NCBI GenBank assembly: GCA_958450325.1
Contig: OY288242.1
Span: 2,480,001-2,544,000 of the forward strand
Source of the DNA: Agrostemma githago
Lineage: Eukaryota; Streptophyta; Magnoliopsida; Caryophyllales; Caryophyllaceae
Direction: 5' to 3'
DNA: 64,000 bases
The notes below the pieces were generated by a model that saw only the letters and a list, made by a program, of their open reading frames with translations, made no database searches and was not told where the DNA came from. Positions 10,754 through 23,257 of the stretch are shown here, piece by piece. Made by a program: the position numbers and the translations under genes. Within the stretch, counting starts at the first letter, position 1. Each line of letters begins with the position of its first letter.

Positions 10754-13090
10754 TATATATATATAGAGAGAGAGGTGGGATCAGGTGAGTCCACTTATAT
10801 ATGTTGAGTCCGTGAGTCTCCATCTTAGCCCTTGATTCAATGTTAGATTAATGGACAAGATTTGATCTCATAATTAAGGAAATAACTAACAAATCTGGTA
10901 AATATATCATTTCTCTCTCTCCTCCTTAATTATCCCAATGCAAATCTTTTCTCTCCCTTATCAATCTTTTTAAATGTTTATTTCTCTCACACAACAAGTT
11001 TTTTCAAAATCAAGTTTTTTTTTCATCTTCACCAAAAAAATCATTATTTTCCTACTGTCATTGTACGTATGTTACTATGTTACTGCCATAATCCATAAAC
11101 TATGTTACTTTAACTCATATAACGTATTACTTTAATTCATGAACTGTGTTACTTTAACTCATAAAATCTGTTACGTTGTTTAATATATTCTCTTGCAAAA
11201 ACTATTACTATAACTCATACAATGTGTTACTCTAATTCATGAACTGCGTTACTTTAACTCATAAAATCTATTATGTTGCATAATAATCTTTTGCAAAAAC
11301 AAGACGTTCAATCAACCAAAAGAATAATGTATGTTTTTATTAAGGATACTCCAAAACAAAATTTATAAAACTCCATTATAATTCCAATGTTTCACACCTG
11401 TAACTATAAGAATTGGATATTTGAAATCAAATTATAATCATAAACTATGTTACTGTAACTCATTAAAACTGTGTTACTGTAACTCATTAAGTATGTTACT
11501 CTAACACATCATGTGTGTTATTCTAACTCATTTTACTCCAATCAAGGATGTTACTCTAACAAATAATGTATGTTACTCTAATAATATATTGTCCTACTAA
11601 GAATTGTGCTTCTTCTTCATCATCTTCTTCTTCTTCTCCTGATTCTTCTTCATTGTCAGACGATGATTTACATGACATTTCCTTCTTCTTCTTCTTCTTC
11701 TCATCTACATCTTTGAAGATCTGCCCTATGTCTGGAGGAAATTCTCACTCACATCCCTACATCATTCATGTGCTTTTGCGTCTACTGAAAAAACAATAAC
11801 AGTGCCAATAAACGTGGCGAAAAAAACAATCAAAACTTGAAATATGGATTAAAGTAACAGATAACAAGAGTTAAAGTAACAGATGAAGTGCATTGAAGTA
11901 ACTTTGAATTAAATTAGCAGAGTATGCTTATACACCAGGTATAAAGTAACAGAGGTCAGACATTAAAGTAACAGATAGTATGAATTAAAGTAAAAGATAA
12001 TGTTCATTAAAATAACACCAAATATAAGTTAGTACAAAAAATTCATATAATGATAAAAAAATGAGAGTATGACGCAGTATCTGATATTGTTTCCTATTTT
12101 GAAGTCATCACGTCCCATAATTATAGGAAGTAGTATTTTTTTTTCTTTTTTTAATATGGCGTTACTCTTTGATATTGTTTCCTATTTTGGTGGCAATCAC
12201 CCCATTATTATAGGAAACAATATCTTTTTTTTAATTATTTTTTTAATATGGCAGTTTCCTAAATTCTTAGGACACTACAATGCACTACAATAACAGATGA
12301 AAAACACTAAAGTAACAACTGGATTGTAAAAGTAACACGACATATAAAGTAACAGATGGTAGACAATAAAGTAACAGATGCTCTACACTAAAGTAACGCA
12401 GTATATGAACTACAATAACTCAATATATTGTAAACGTAAAAACTAATAATTGAGTAGCATCTTAATGACTTCCATGGCGATTCCAGTATAAATTACAAAA
12501 CATATATACTCACCGTTTGTGTGTTCTACGATTTGCATATGAATCTATGATGAATAACACGACCATGAAAACAATATCAACATGAAAATCGACGCAAAAC
12601 ATGAATGATACGACCATGAAAGCAATATCAACATGAAAATTGACGCAAAACATGAACACAAATTGACGCAAATTAATCAAGATAATGAATACAAATTGAC
12701 GCAAAACATGAAAGCAATATCAAAACTCACCATTGTTATACTCGATGAATTGCTTATCAACAGTTAATGAAGATGTCGCGATCATTGAATTCATAGTGAC
12801 AGAATTTCGAGCACAGATTTGATTGAATGAATGAATGAACGTGATGATCGATGGGAGCGTTTTTTTTTAAGGTTTTGATGAACTTGTAACGTGAATGAAT
12901 GAATGAATGAATGAATGAATGAATGAATGAGGAATGATTGTGATTATGGGAGTTATTATTTCCTAAAATCATGTAAGTTATTTTAGGATACTAAATCTTT
13001 TTTTTTAAATACAAAATATTAGGATGCATCTTGTCCATCCATATATAGGGACTCATTAGAACCTATCTCTCTCTCTATATATATATATAT
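10754..13090. mobile_element. Large foldback element with opposed repeat arrays
   Basis: The left end reads (TA)n(GA)n then GGTGAGTCC. The right end is its reverse complement, GGACTCAT… then (CT)n(TA)n. The left half (about 11,085-11,585) holds many copies of GTTACTTTAACTCAT. The right half (about 11,870-12,430) holds the complement ATTAAAGTAACAGAT. A paired segment around GATATTGTTTCCTATTTTGG is duplicated at 12,083 and 12,172. There is no transposase, so it is non-autonomous. The superfamily is uncertain. Confidence 0.6.
12893..12931. repeat. GAAT microsatellite
   Basis: About nine uninterrupted copies of GAAT (TGAA register). A short second run of the same motif lies near 12,824-12,838. 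Confidence 0.9.
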
Positions 13091-13143
13091 ACAAAATAAA
13101 AAAGGCAAACCTTTTACATCTCTTTACAACATTCACTTTTAAG

Positions 13144-13235
13144 TGAATATTATCATGTCACATCATCAACATCATCCTTTATTTTAAATGAATACTATCA
13201 TGTCACATCATCAATATCATCCTTTATTATGTTTG
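13144..13235. repeat. Two-copy tandem repeat, 46-bp unit
   Basis: GAATATTATCATGTCACATC begins the first copy at 13144, and a near-identical copy begins at 13190. This is AT-rich non-coding DNA. Confidence 0.7.
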
Positions 13236-13461
13236 TTTTTTCACATTCGTCGCGAGACATTTTACACCGTCATTATTTTTCTGCTATAAACTTTCATCAA
13301 TTTATATAAATTAGATATTTTTCTTACAACATGTGAGAGATTTAAAAGAAATTTATATACTGTATGACTTAGTAGATTATGCACGTGGTAAGTGTAGTTA
13401 GAATTTGAGAAGTGATGAGTTGCAATTATATTAGCTACATAATGGTGCTATAGTTTAGAAT

Positions 13462-13498
13462 TATTGAAAAAGCATGAGTTTTTATATAATAGTATAGA
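13462..13498 (-). other. Possible Helitron 5' end
   Basis: The minus strand at 13498 starts TCTATACTATTATATAAAA, which matches the style of plant Helitron 5' ends (compare the defined start at 6372). A similar end lies at about 13,803. No partner 3' end is visible, so this is tentative. Confidence 0.35.
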
Positions 13499-13499
13499 T

Positions 13500-14315
13500 A
13501 GATATAGATAGATTGATTTTTGCTTCGTTTACAAAATTGTCATTATGGCTTACGTTCGTTAACACTCCCATGATCATGAAGAAGATGATGATAACTCTGA
13601 TTATATCACTCCTCATAGTCAAGTGAGTCAATCAAAGCTTACTGCGAATGTATGCTTTAAGATCGGATGAATTGTTTAATTTATATGATACAGACTATAA
13701 CGAGTTAAGAAACACGTTTCATAGTCGGTGTGTAACTCAGAAATGATTCCTGCTGTATTCATGCCTATCGACCACCCTGATACGCCTTTAGTATAGTATA
13801 GATATAGATTGGGCGAGAAGCAAATTTAGTTGGTCCAGAAGCAAGGGATGTGCAGAAAAAGACGTCCCTGCTACTCCGACTCGATGAATACACTAATGCT
13901 TAAAATCTGGCGCTCACAGAACGGACAACACCATTGCTGAAGAGCAGGTTCAATCTTCACGCCTCTTCAGATTCTTAGACAGTGAAAATGGGAGTATTAG
14001 GTAAGGTGTAGACCACATTTTAGAATCACTTCCTCCGAATATTGCAAATGCATCAGCCTACGTCCTAATTTTATCTATACCTATTCATTAGCAAGTTTAT
14101 TTTTGATACTTTAGCACAAATGTAATGTATATCCTCCAAAGCTTATACTCCATATTAATATAGTTGAATGAAGTTGCTTGTATTTGTGGTCGATACTAGA
14201 AGCTTACGCAACGTCTTTACAAACTAATCAAAATCCAATATTAAAAATAATTATGTCCGCAGCATCCCAATCTCCCATGCAAAGGAAGCAAAGCAACCCC
14301 CATGCTCCATACTAC
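13500..14315. other. No gene recognised
   Basis: Short frames only, with no family features. There are scattered fragments of repetitive DNA. Confidence 0.4.
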
Positions 14316-14373
14316 CAATCCTCACTTCTTAAGGTACACACTTGGCATGATTTTATTGGCTAGAAATTGAAAG
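14316..14373 (+). repeat. Dispersed repeat, copy A
   Basis: This stretch, containing CACTTGGCATGATTTTATTG, matches 31,830-31,888 in reverse complement over about 58 bp. A weaker relative sits at 15,030 (CACTTGGCACGATATTATTG). It is the edge of an unidentified dispersed element. Confidence 0.7.
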
Positions 14374-14378
14374 GGAGG

Positions 14379-14640
14379 GAGTTGAATGCATGATCAATGG
14401 ACAACCCTTCAACTTCTTCCTCATTTACTACTTAGAATCCAAGGTGAAGAAAGGGAGTTGAATGCATGAGTTATCAACCCTTCAACTTCTTCCTCATTTA
14501 CTACTTAGAATCCAAAGTGGAGAAAGGGAGTTGAATGCATGATAAATGAGGAAGTTGATTATTATTGGTTACAACCTTTCAACTTCTTCCTCATTTATTA
14601 TTTAGAATCCAAAGTGAAGAAACCCTTAAACTACTTTCTC
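14379..14640. repeat. Minisatellite, about 75-bp unit, 3-4 copies
   Basis: The anchor GAGTTGAATGCATGA occurs at 14379, 14455 and 14528 (steps 76 and 73). Each anchor is followed by CCCTTCAACTTCTTCCTCAT and a TACTTAGAATCCAAAGTG segment. The last copy is partial. Confidence 0.8.
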
Positions 14641-14862
14641 ATTGATTACTTAGAATCCTAGGTTAAGCAATAAATTCCGACCACCCTATAAATATTTTTG
14701 ATGATTGTGATTTGACTTCTTGAATCCCACACAACAATTTATCACATTTCATTATTGATTTCTTAATCTCGATCTAGTTATCATCCTCAATCTTGATCTA
14801 GCTCCTTCATCGATCAAACATAGACAGAGTATCTCTTATAGCTTCTTCATGAATAATATTAT

Positions 14863-14930
14863 AGCGGTGTGGTGGATAAGGTGTTTGGGTTTTATTGTGA
14901 AGGTTGTGGGTTCGACTCCGCTTGGTGACA
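14863..14930 (+). repeat. tRNA-like sequence (SINE head or tRNA relic)
   Basis: GTGGTGGATAAGGTG resembles a Pol III A box, and GGTTCGACTCC 40 bp downstream is a good B box. The cloverleaf is not complete and no anticodon arm can be assigned. It is more likely a tRNA-derived SINE head than a working tRNA. Confidence 0.4.
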
Positions 14931-15029
14931 TTATTTTTAAAATAATGATGAAAGGAAGGATTGTTGTGCTTGATTGGAGAACAAAATCATTCTCCATGCT
15001 CTAATTCCCCAAATCTCAAAGCTAGAGAG

Positions 15030-15260
15030 CACCCCACTTGGCACGATATTATTGGGTGGAAGTTGAAGAGGAGAGAGAGTTAAGTGGAAGATAAAAAGGA
15101 GGGAGTTGTGGAAGATGAAAAGGAGGAGTTATGGAAGATGAAAAGAAGAGTTCAGTGGAAGATGAAAAGGAGAGAGAGTTAAGGAGGCAGTTCTCATTAA
15201 TCATGTAGTAACCAAAGTGAAACTATAAATTGAAAAGGAGGGAGTTGAATACACCATCCA
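15030..15260. repeat. Purine-rich degenerate tandem repeat
   Basis: Repeated GTGGAAGATGAAAAGGAG and GAGAGAGTTAAG blocks with a period of about 25-35 bp. A weak copy of the 14,316 repeat edge lies at the left. No coding sequence is seen. Confidence 0.6.
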
Positions 15261-16249
15261 AGTGTACAAAATTCTAGCATGCTTTCAAATTCATACACCA
15301 TCGTATTTGTTGCTATAATCATTCATGGCATTACTATCATATTCATCGTCGACCAAACAAGAGTGAAGGAGCGTCTTCATATTCACGGACTTAGCTATAC
15401 TCAAGGACGAATTATTACTATCGAAAATGAGATATTGAGGGAGGTATGAAGCAGCATCATTTCTCTTTGGAGGTAAGAACAGTCCAAGAAATTCATCTCT
15501 GTTGTGCTTATTCCTCCTATTTTTGCATAGTATGCATTGTCGTAATACCTAATACATTCAAATACAAATTAATTAATATTCCGTAAGTTATTATACCCAA
15601 ATTAAATGAGGACATTTAGTAACTCCGTATGCGCGCAAGCTTTCTATTATTTAGTAATAGGAGGGGGAGTAGCATTGATGAATAGAGGGTGTTACATACG
15701 ACGTATGAGAATGCTCCCATTTCGTATCCCCCTGCGAGCCTTCCAAAATCTAAGGCTATAGAACTCTGGTTATAACTAAAAAATAGTATATTATATTTTC
15801 ATCTATTTCGTCTTAAAGATTAATCAAAGTTAATATTTAATATAGCATTAAGAACATCATAGTATAACTTTAAAAAAATATATAAAGCCATGGAGAGATG
15901 ATAAAAGACATTTGGGAGTTTGTATTCACATTTCGATTGCTTTACTTCATGAATATGACCACCAATTTTTAATATATGATATTCCGTTTGAATTTGCATT
16001 ATTGTTTGTGGATTCTAATTTTAGTTTGAAATTTTATCTTCGGGATTTATTTTATTTACCGAAATTATGCGAAGCCAATGACTGCATGTTAAATCCATAT
16101 ATTTTTTTTTCAAGTATAATATTATATTTTTATTGATATTTATATTAATTATTATGTTTATAGACACATTTCAAGATAATATTAAACTCTTTGTTTTTTT
16201 TATAAGAGTGAACTTTTAATTATATTCAAAGTGGAAGTAATATAATTTA
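15261..16249. other. AT-rich non-coding DNA
   Basis: I see no gene, RNA or bounded repeat in this stretch. Confidence 0.4.
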
Positions 16250-17341
16250 GGGTTATTTAATAGCAATAATACTGACTATTGGACGTATTCCAATAATAAT
16301 ACCAATTACAGTTAATCCCAGAATAATACATTGAATTGAAGTATTTTAATGATAATGGTACAGTGGACCGGTTACCTGAATAACCGGTCCACCTCCCCTT
16401 AAGTGCCTCATTTAATTCCTACTATCACCATTACCATTTATTTCACTTTCCATTTACTTCTCACTCTCCCTTGAGGATGAATATAGACCTGGTAAGAGGA
16501 AGAAATCTGGTACGATAATTGTGAATGACAAAACAGATTTCACAAAACTTATTGGACAGTTTATTAAAACATAAACATAAACTCCCGAATTGGACCTAGA
16601 AACCATAATCGAAACACTAATCGAATAAATATAAACCTAGAAAATAAACCTAATCAAAACAAAACCCCAAATTGTCGAAATTTGCAGAAAGATAAAATAG
16701 TATTTGATTGACCAGGTGAATTGTGCTAAAATTGGAAACTAGAAGCGAATCAAGTCCCGAATTGGACCCAGAAATCATAATCGAAACGGTAATCGAATAA
16801 ATACGAACCCAGAAAAAAATCCTAATTGAAACCAAAACCCCAAATTTGTACAAAATAAAACAAATTAGCAATGCTTAAAATCGAAAAGAGAGTACCTGGG
16901 AGTTGAAAGAGACAGAGAATCAGAGATGGGCGATAATTAATTTCGATGGTTTGATTGATTATCACATTGGATAATGCTCCGTATGTTTTTTTTAATTAAT
17001 GAAGTTTATGTTTATGTCTTGATGGAGAGCCCATTATTAGATTTTTGAGGAGATAAGGGTAATGGAAATCAAGACTTTTTTTAAATTTTTTGCAGAGTTG
17101 TCATTGAAGACAAGGATTTAAGTAGGAGGGAGATGAAGAAATTGGGTAAGTGGGTGTGGATTGAATAGATTGAAGTAGCAGGTTATTTTTCAGAAAGGTT
17201 ACCTGCTGTTGCAGGTAACATATGCAACTGTACCATTATCATTAGAATACTCCAATTCCATGTATTATTCTGGGATTAACTATAATTGGTATTATTATTG
17301 GAATACGCTCAATAGTCAGTATTATTTCTATTAAATAACCC
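16250..17341. mobile_element. Mutator-like foldback element, 1.1 kb
   Basis: The inverted repeats are about 110 bp long, starting GGGTTATTTAATAG and ending with its partner CTATTAAATAACCC. Both arms carry the matching ATAATACCAATTA / TAATTGGTATTAT segments and end at the inner GATAATGGTACAGT / ACTGTACCATTATC. The flanks (16241-16249 and 17342-17350) are only a poor 9-bp match. The interior has a direct repeat of about 100 bp (from about 16,581 and 16,756, anchor CCCGAATTGGACC) and no transposase. The MULE label rests on the long TIRs. Confidence 0.65.
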
Positions 17342-19409
17342 TATATAAAAAATGATTGAGCGGAAATTGCAATATTTTGAGTGTTAATTTAAAGTAACAT
17401 TTTAAAGAGTACAAGTTATTTGGGTAATGTATTTATTATTTACTGTTTGAATCTCAAGATAATGAACATTATATATTTTAATCACAAAAACAAAATACAT
17501 ATATGAAAATAAGGAAAGTGAATATAGTAATTTAACAAACAAAGTATAGAGTTAGTATAAATAAAAAAAAAGTGAAAATGAACATCTCCATGATTTTCAC
17601 GGTATTAAAAAATTAGGTCCAATTTGTTGAAGGGACGTGCATAAATCCATGTTTAGTGATACTTTTACAAAAAATTATTAAGGTTAAAATAAATAAAGGA
17701 CATATCATTGAAATTGGTCGATGTATAAGTTCTGTAGTTTAGTGACATTGTTGAATTAGTGAGATTGATGTGTATAACAATCGGTGGCGACCTAAAATTT
17801 TGGACCCAAATATTGAAATTGAAACTAAATTCAAAGCGTTTACTATCCGCTTAGGCATGCAAAGATTGTTCGGCACGTATTTTTGAACCAACATGTACAA
17901 TGAATGAAAGACTTGCTCATGATTATCAAGAATCCGTGCACAAAATTTTCAAACGGATAAACCCGTGAATTTCACGGGTCACACAAAATTTTCAATCGAA
18001 TTAGTATACAATTTTTTTTTTGATATTTTCGTATCGCATTGTAATACAAAATAGGGTTGCTTGCATAATCACTACAAAATGATGCATGCACCAAAGTATA
18101 AACAAACAACTTCATGATAAGAGTAAAATATAAGGATAAAAAAGAAAAATAACAAGAATAACAAGGGATATACTCCGTATATAAAACAAACACAACCCCG
18201 TACTCTATTAAAATTCAAACAAACCATCCTCATCCAACTTTTATCTAATACTTCGTACCAACTTCTAATAAGGTCACATGTTATGCTCTGGGTGGGAAAA
18301 AAATCAATTCAGAAATAATAAAGAAGAGAGAAAAGGCTCTTTAGCTCCCAGCGCACACGCTTCATGACTTTATCTTCCCTTCCTAATCTATACCTCTATT
18401 TTCACCCACAACGATGAATACAAAATTAAAATTATTACAGAGCTAACATTTTTGGGGTAATTCTATTTTGTATTTCACCTATTACCAAATTTTTTAGCTT
18501 CATCTTACAAGCTTATTATAGCTACGTGTAAAAATGTGTGCGCTCAAAATACCCAATTTCCACCTTATTAGTCTTGAAAAATAAATAAATAATAGACTTA
18601 TTAAAAAATCATGTGAATTACAAAAGCATAAACAATATAGTCGCCATACCCGCGTACCGCACGAGAATATATTGTTTTATGGCCTTTGTAAATCGCAATT
18701 CTGTCTTTTTGCTTAATTGTACAATATTTATTTTATTATTAATTTATGCATTTTTTATTTTGATTTCATGTATTTGTAATTTTAGTTATTCCCACAGACA
18801 TTCCTAAATTCTGAATAAGACTGGGGTTAGAAAAATTGAACGATTCAAGTTACATAAATATATATGACATGTATGTTAAATGAATGGTAGGGAAAAAAGG
18901 GAGAGTAAAAGTGTCGAAACATACATCAAACATGTCACCACAAGTGTAGCAAGGAGAATTAAACTGAAAGTGTGTTTGTAAAAACGTAAGCAAGTGATTA
19001 TTTGCAAAAATGAGATATAACGCTGTAAAATGTAATGCGTAACTAATAATTCGTTTTTTAACTTTTAATCCTCTTGAATTATGGCTTTGATCTTTCTTAG
19101 TTTTTCCTCGTGTCTTTAGTTGAGATTTTCAAATCTAATCTTGGCCTCTTCTCTTATATGGTTTCTATTGTTACGGATGCTTCTTTTACTACCACTTCAT
19201 CCTTATAACACATTGGGTGTGTTAGTTTTGTTCTTAAAATATAAGCAATGTATTATGAAGTGATCGTAGTTGATGTACATAATAATTGTTCGCTTACCTC
19301 TTGTCTGGCCTTCTTTTCTCCTTTTTAATTGGTGTGTTCACCGCGAAACTCTAATTCTATTTGGGTGGTACACTGAGGTTCATATTGAGGTTTGGTTGTA
19401 GGTCTAATC
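17342..19409. other. AT-rich non-coding DNA with a degenerate Helitron-like hairpin
   Basis: CCCGTGAATTTCACGGG at about 17,963-17,979 is a perfect hairpin of Helitron 3'-end type, but no CTAG follows in range (only GAATTAGTAT near 18,000). I find no coding exon in the rest. Confidence 0.4.
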
Positions 19410-19560
19410 GGGTTGCTTTGGTTGTACACTTGGGTGACATATTGAGGTTCATGCTCTATAATAACTTTGTATCCAATGTTGTAGGTGATAATACAGTTAT
19501 GAACTATGGAAGGGGAAAATGAATGGAAGAGGATGATGAAGCGAGGTGGAGTTGATAAGT
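19410..19560 (+). repeat. Dispersed repeat, copy A of a pair with 32,555
   Basis: It shares an ordered set of blocks with 32,555-32,700: GGGTTGCTTTG / GGTGGCTTTGACTGTACA, then TATTGAGGTTCATGCTCT / TATTGAGGTCCATGCTCT, then TTGTAGGTGATAA / TTGTAGGTGGTGAATTATA, then GATGAAGCGAG. Both copies are in the same orientation. Identity is moderate, so the pair is old. The RPA fragment at 22,497 has the same GTAGGTGGTGAATTATA-type flank near 22,815, so these may be Helitron or RPA gene edges. Confidence 0.5.
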
Positions 19561-19725
19561 TTTTCCTCTTTTCTCTCTTCTTTCTTAATTGATTTAGTTT
19601 TTTTTAATTAAAAATTTTGTTAATTGATAGTCTTTGTTTTTTAACAGACTCCCTCGTTTCTTAATTTTATTTGTCGGTTGGTTTAGTTGCTTGGCCCAAA
19701 CCGAGCAGAACACATGACTTTATTA

Positions 19726-19815
19726 CTCCCTCCTTTCACTATCTTTTGCCCCGTTTCATTAAAATACCCTCACAAATAATGATGAAATGGGGCAAAAGAA
19801 TATGAACAAAAGGAG
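19726..19815. mobile_element. Stowaway-like MITE
   Basis: A 90-bp foldback starts CTCCCTCCTTTC and ends AAAAGGAG between TA dinucleotides. Its arms include CTTTTGCCCCGTTTCAT and ATGAAATGGGGCAAAAG. Confidence 0.8.
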
Positions 19816-19834
19816 TATAAGATATATAGTATTA

Positions 19835-20087
19835 GGGCAATAGCAATGATAACATATAAGGAGTTTCATGTCATTGAGTTAGAGAATAAAATTCCTTATA
19901 TGAAATCGGTTTCTAAAGTAAGGAATCGATTTCATACATGTAAATGAGAGAAAAAAGGGGATCCACAATAAATATATGAAACTTTTACCATTGATCGGTG
20001 AAATAGAAAGTTTCAAACATGGTTAGATGTACCTTGATGACAATGAAAATATGGTGTATGAAACTACAACTATTGCTGCTATTGCCC
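19835..20087. mobile_element. PIF/Harbinger (Tourist)-like MITE
   Basis: The TIRs are GGGCAATAGCAATGA on the left and GCTGCTATTGCCC on the right, flanked by TTA on both sides (19832-19834, 20088-20090). Length is 253 bp. A 3-bp TTA duplication is typical of the superfamily. Confidence 0.65.
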
Positions 20088-20163
20088 TTATATAAATGAT
20101 GGATGATGATGGTTTGTTTGAATTTTAATAAATTAATAAATAGATAAGATAGTGCTCTAACAT

Positions 20164-20183
20164 CCCCCCCCCCCCCCCCCCCC
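20164..20183. repeat. Poly-C tract
   Basis: Twenty consecutive C followed by (TC)n. This could be a real microsatellite or a sequencing or assembly artefact. Confidence 0.7.
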
Positions 20184-20917
20184 TCTCTCTACATTTTTCT
20201 TTTCTCCAATTTTATATTTTTTGCGTTCTCAACTTTTGTACGTGATTTTTTTTGTACGTGAAATTATACAAATAGTGAGATATTTGTGCTAGTTTCTCCT
20301 TTGTTTTCTCTCGTCTACTTTGTTGAGTTTGTTGCTCTTGCCCTTTTTTTTGTTAAAATGTGAGGTATTATTATATCATAGACAAAAGGTGACATATACA
20401 TGGGATATCAGTTTTAGTGCTTTAATACATAGTACCACTATATAGCAAGTTGGAAACAAAGTCCAACACACTTAACAATCTATTATTGCTCTTACCCTTT
20501 GTTGTGCTTGTTTCTAATTTTGATATTTCACATCTGTTGTTGTCTGTCTTAGTGCTCTTCCATTATTTTCCATTATTAGTTGTGTATTAGATTATGATTG
20601 ATGTAGAGGTGCCTCTAAATCTATGATCGACGTGTTGATATGATACTACATCAACTCATCGATCAACTTATTATTACAATAACAATACTATGTCAATTAT
20701 GTGAGAATGAGGTTGTATCGATTGACTCCTACTAATAATGAGTAGCATTAAGATGAGTCTAAGGCAAGCATGAACCCAATGAAGCAGGAACGAATTGATA
20801 GACACGCACATACCGAGTTAGTTTGGGCGGTAACAACGACAACAACGACAACATCATAATAAAGATTATAGTTATAATACTAATTCTAATTTTGAATAAA
20901 ACACATAATTTTTTTTA

Positions 20918-21489
20918 GGGTTTTTCTATGAGGTGCCCCTCAACTATTGGCTTTTCCAAGTGGTACCCCCGCCTTTTTCGAATTACAATGTGTACCCCTA
21001 AACTTTACTTATCAGTCCATATCATAGCCAAAGTGGTAAGTGTATTACAATAATTTTTTTAAAATGAATAATTAACATATTAATCAATCCAATTTGATGC
21101 TTCAAACCACCTCTTTTACTTTACCATTGACCAAGCCACCAAATGTCCGTCACAACGCACCTCTATTGTTGGCCGACGTCGACCTATCTCCCTCACTCTT
21201 TTAAATCTTTCAACCTCAATCTCTTCGTCACTCCTATGTCGTAGTGTAGTGGAATGAAGTTTTTTGAGTAAAGAATGCAAATTGAAGAAATATATCATGG
21301 TTGATGAAAGTTAAATAAGGAATAATCACTATATTATATCATCAATTGAGAAATTTTCGTTGGAAAATTTTAACTTTGGTTACAATATAGAATAATTTAC
21401 AAAGTTTAGGGGTACACATTGTAATTCGAAAAAAGTGGGGGTACCACTAGGAAAAGCCGATAGTTGAGGGGTAGCCCATAGAAAAACCC
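20918..21489. mobile_element. Mutator-like foldback MITE, 572 bp
   Basis: The TIRs are about 100 bp long. The left arm starts GGGTTTTTCTATGAGG, and the right arm ends CCATAGAAAAACCC. The arms also share GTACCCCC and AATTACAATGTGTACCCCTA with their complements. The flanks are T-rich (T7-T8), so the duplication cannot be resolved. No transposase is seen. Confidence 0.75.
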
Positions 21490-22440
21490 TTTTTTTTTAT
21501 AAAAGACATAAACTAATTTTTAATATCAACTATTTGCATTTAATATCACACATTCAATGTAATCTTTGTTAATAAGTATGATACGTAAAAGGCACAAGAA
21601 TGTCCCACATACATGAGAAATTATTGTAGATGGAGTAATAAACAACGTCCTGAAAGTTATAGAGTTAATAAATCCAACTTCATATATAGCATCCGTACAA
21701 TAATTTACAAATTTTGAATTCTAATATTGTAGATGGAGTAATTAGTATATCGGTTTTTCGATAATATGTTAAGTAAGGAATGAATCACCATTACGTTGTC
21801 TAGGTATGATAATTAAGAGTTAATATTCCAGTTTGTGATTTCTTACTTAATTAGTATATTAACGTGTGTCCAGTAGAAACATGTTAGAAAAGTCGTTAGC
21901 ATATATAGTCATCTGATGTTTCAATTAAGCTCCAAACTTGCAGTTACAAATGCTTAACTATCTAGTCAAAATCAAGAGATTCATCATTCATACCGCCATA
22001 CTGGTGAGGTGAGAAGTGAGATACAGTAGATATTACTGAAGTAAGCCAAATTCCAACTTTAAGCGAGTAATTGAAATTGAATGAATATAACTTAACCCAA
22101 CTAAAGATTTGTTAATAATTAGCAAGACAATCAAGCCTAACTAATTGTCTAACCTTGTGTATCAGGAAGAATAATCTTAATTGAGCCAATGTAATAATGG
22201 TACGGTTCCTTCAATTACTCTATTTTTTTTGTTAGCGAGTAAGTATTTGGTAGTCCCACTTGAGAAAAATTCCACGTGCAAAGGTTTGTAACTTAACAGG
22301 AGGAGCCTACCAATGTCCCTTCGACTTTGTATAGTCGTACAAAACCACGGGGTTATAAACCATCGAGAGGAATGGAAAAGTACTATTTAGTGTTAAGACG
22401 GAATGCGGAGAAATCATATGTGACAAACTTGAGCATGTAA
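21490..22440. other. AT-rich non-coding DNA
   Basis: No gene or bounded element recognised. Confidence 0.4.
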
Positions 22441-22496
22441 ATTTACATATATTCAAAGAGATGAACGATAAAAGTTGATAAAGAAAAGTTTATTAC

Positions 22497-22776
22497 CTTC
22501 ATAATTTATGACCCTTACAGATGTGACGACTACGACCATGTTATGTCCATTTTGTCGGCTAATTTCCTCTGTAATGTAGTCGGACGCATCACCCCATAAA
22601 GTCACGTTCACTACTACACCCGAGTATCGTTGATGTGGAAGACGTATCAAATAGAACGTAGGTGGGTGGAGGTTGTTTTGGATTCTTGTCTCGACGACTA
22701 CACATCTTCGGATCCTGTGATTTAATTTCTCAACGGTAATAGAGTAGGAATTGATCATGCTCGTTGCAGGAAACAC
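22497..22776 (-). pseudogene. RPA-like OB-fold exon (Helitron-type or captured)
   Basis: The minus-strand frame contains VVVNVTLWGDASDYITEEIS and VVVVTSVRVINYEG, the signature of an OB-fold in the middle of RPA70-like proteins (vtLWGd…v.vtsvrv.eY.G). A GT donor follows directly after NYEG at about 22,496. No other exons are visible nearby, so it is an isolated fragment. Confidence 0.65.
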
Positions 22777-23257
22777 TTGGATGGTGTAATGAGAAGGGAA
22801 GCGTCCATTGATATAGGTGGTGAATTATAAGTGTTAAGCTTTCAACCATAACTCCCTCCTTTTCCAATTGATTAGTGCAACAATACCCAAACGGTGGCCT
22901 ATTAGTTAATAATATACTTATACAATATATTTAGTAACCAAATATTTAGACTTATGTATATTAGTAATAGACCGTTATATAAGATTCATATTTTTTTGAG
23001 TTATAATAGTTATTATTATTATTCATATATGTGTCTATAAGTAACGTAATAATTGAAAGACATAGCTTATTGTCTCACAAGTAGGTTAGAATGTTGCTCA
23101 AGACATAAAACCCGCGCGTGAATCATTTGTCAAGTCTAAATATTTAGTTCACGTATATCGTATACGCCTTCATATGAGGTCACCCACCGTTTGGGTATTG
23201 TTGCATGTATATGGTTTACTATTATTTGATAGGCAAGTACACCGACACATGCACCTG

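Noticed and set aside
14863..14930. A functional tRNA gene
   Set aside because: A- and B-box-like words are present, but the acceptor stem and anticodon arm do not form. Kept only as a SINE or tRNA relic.
17963..17979. A Helitron 3' end
   Set aside because: The hairpin is good, but no CTAG follows at the usual distance. Treated as degenerate at best.
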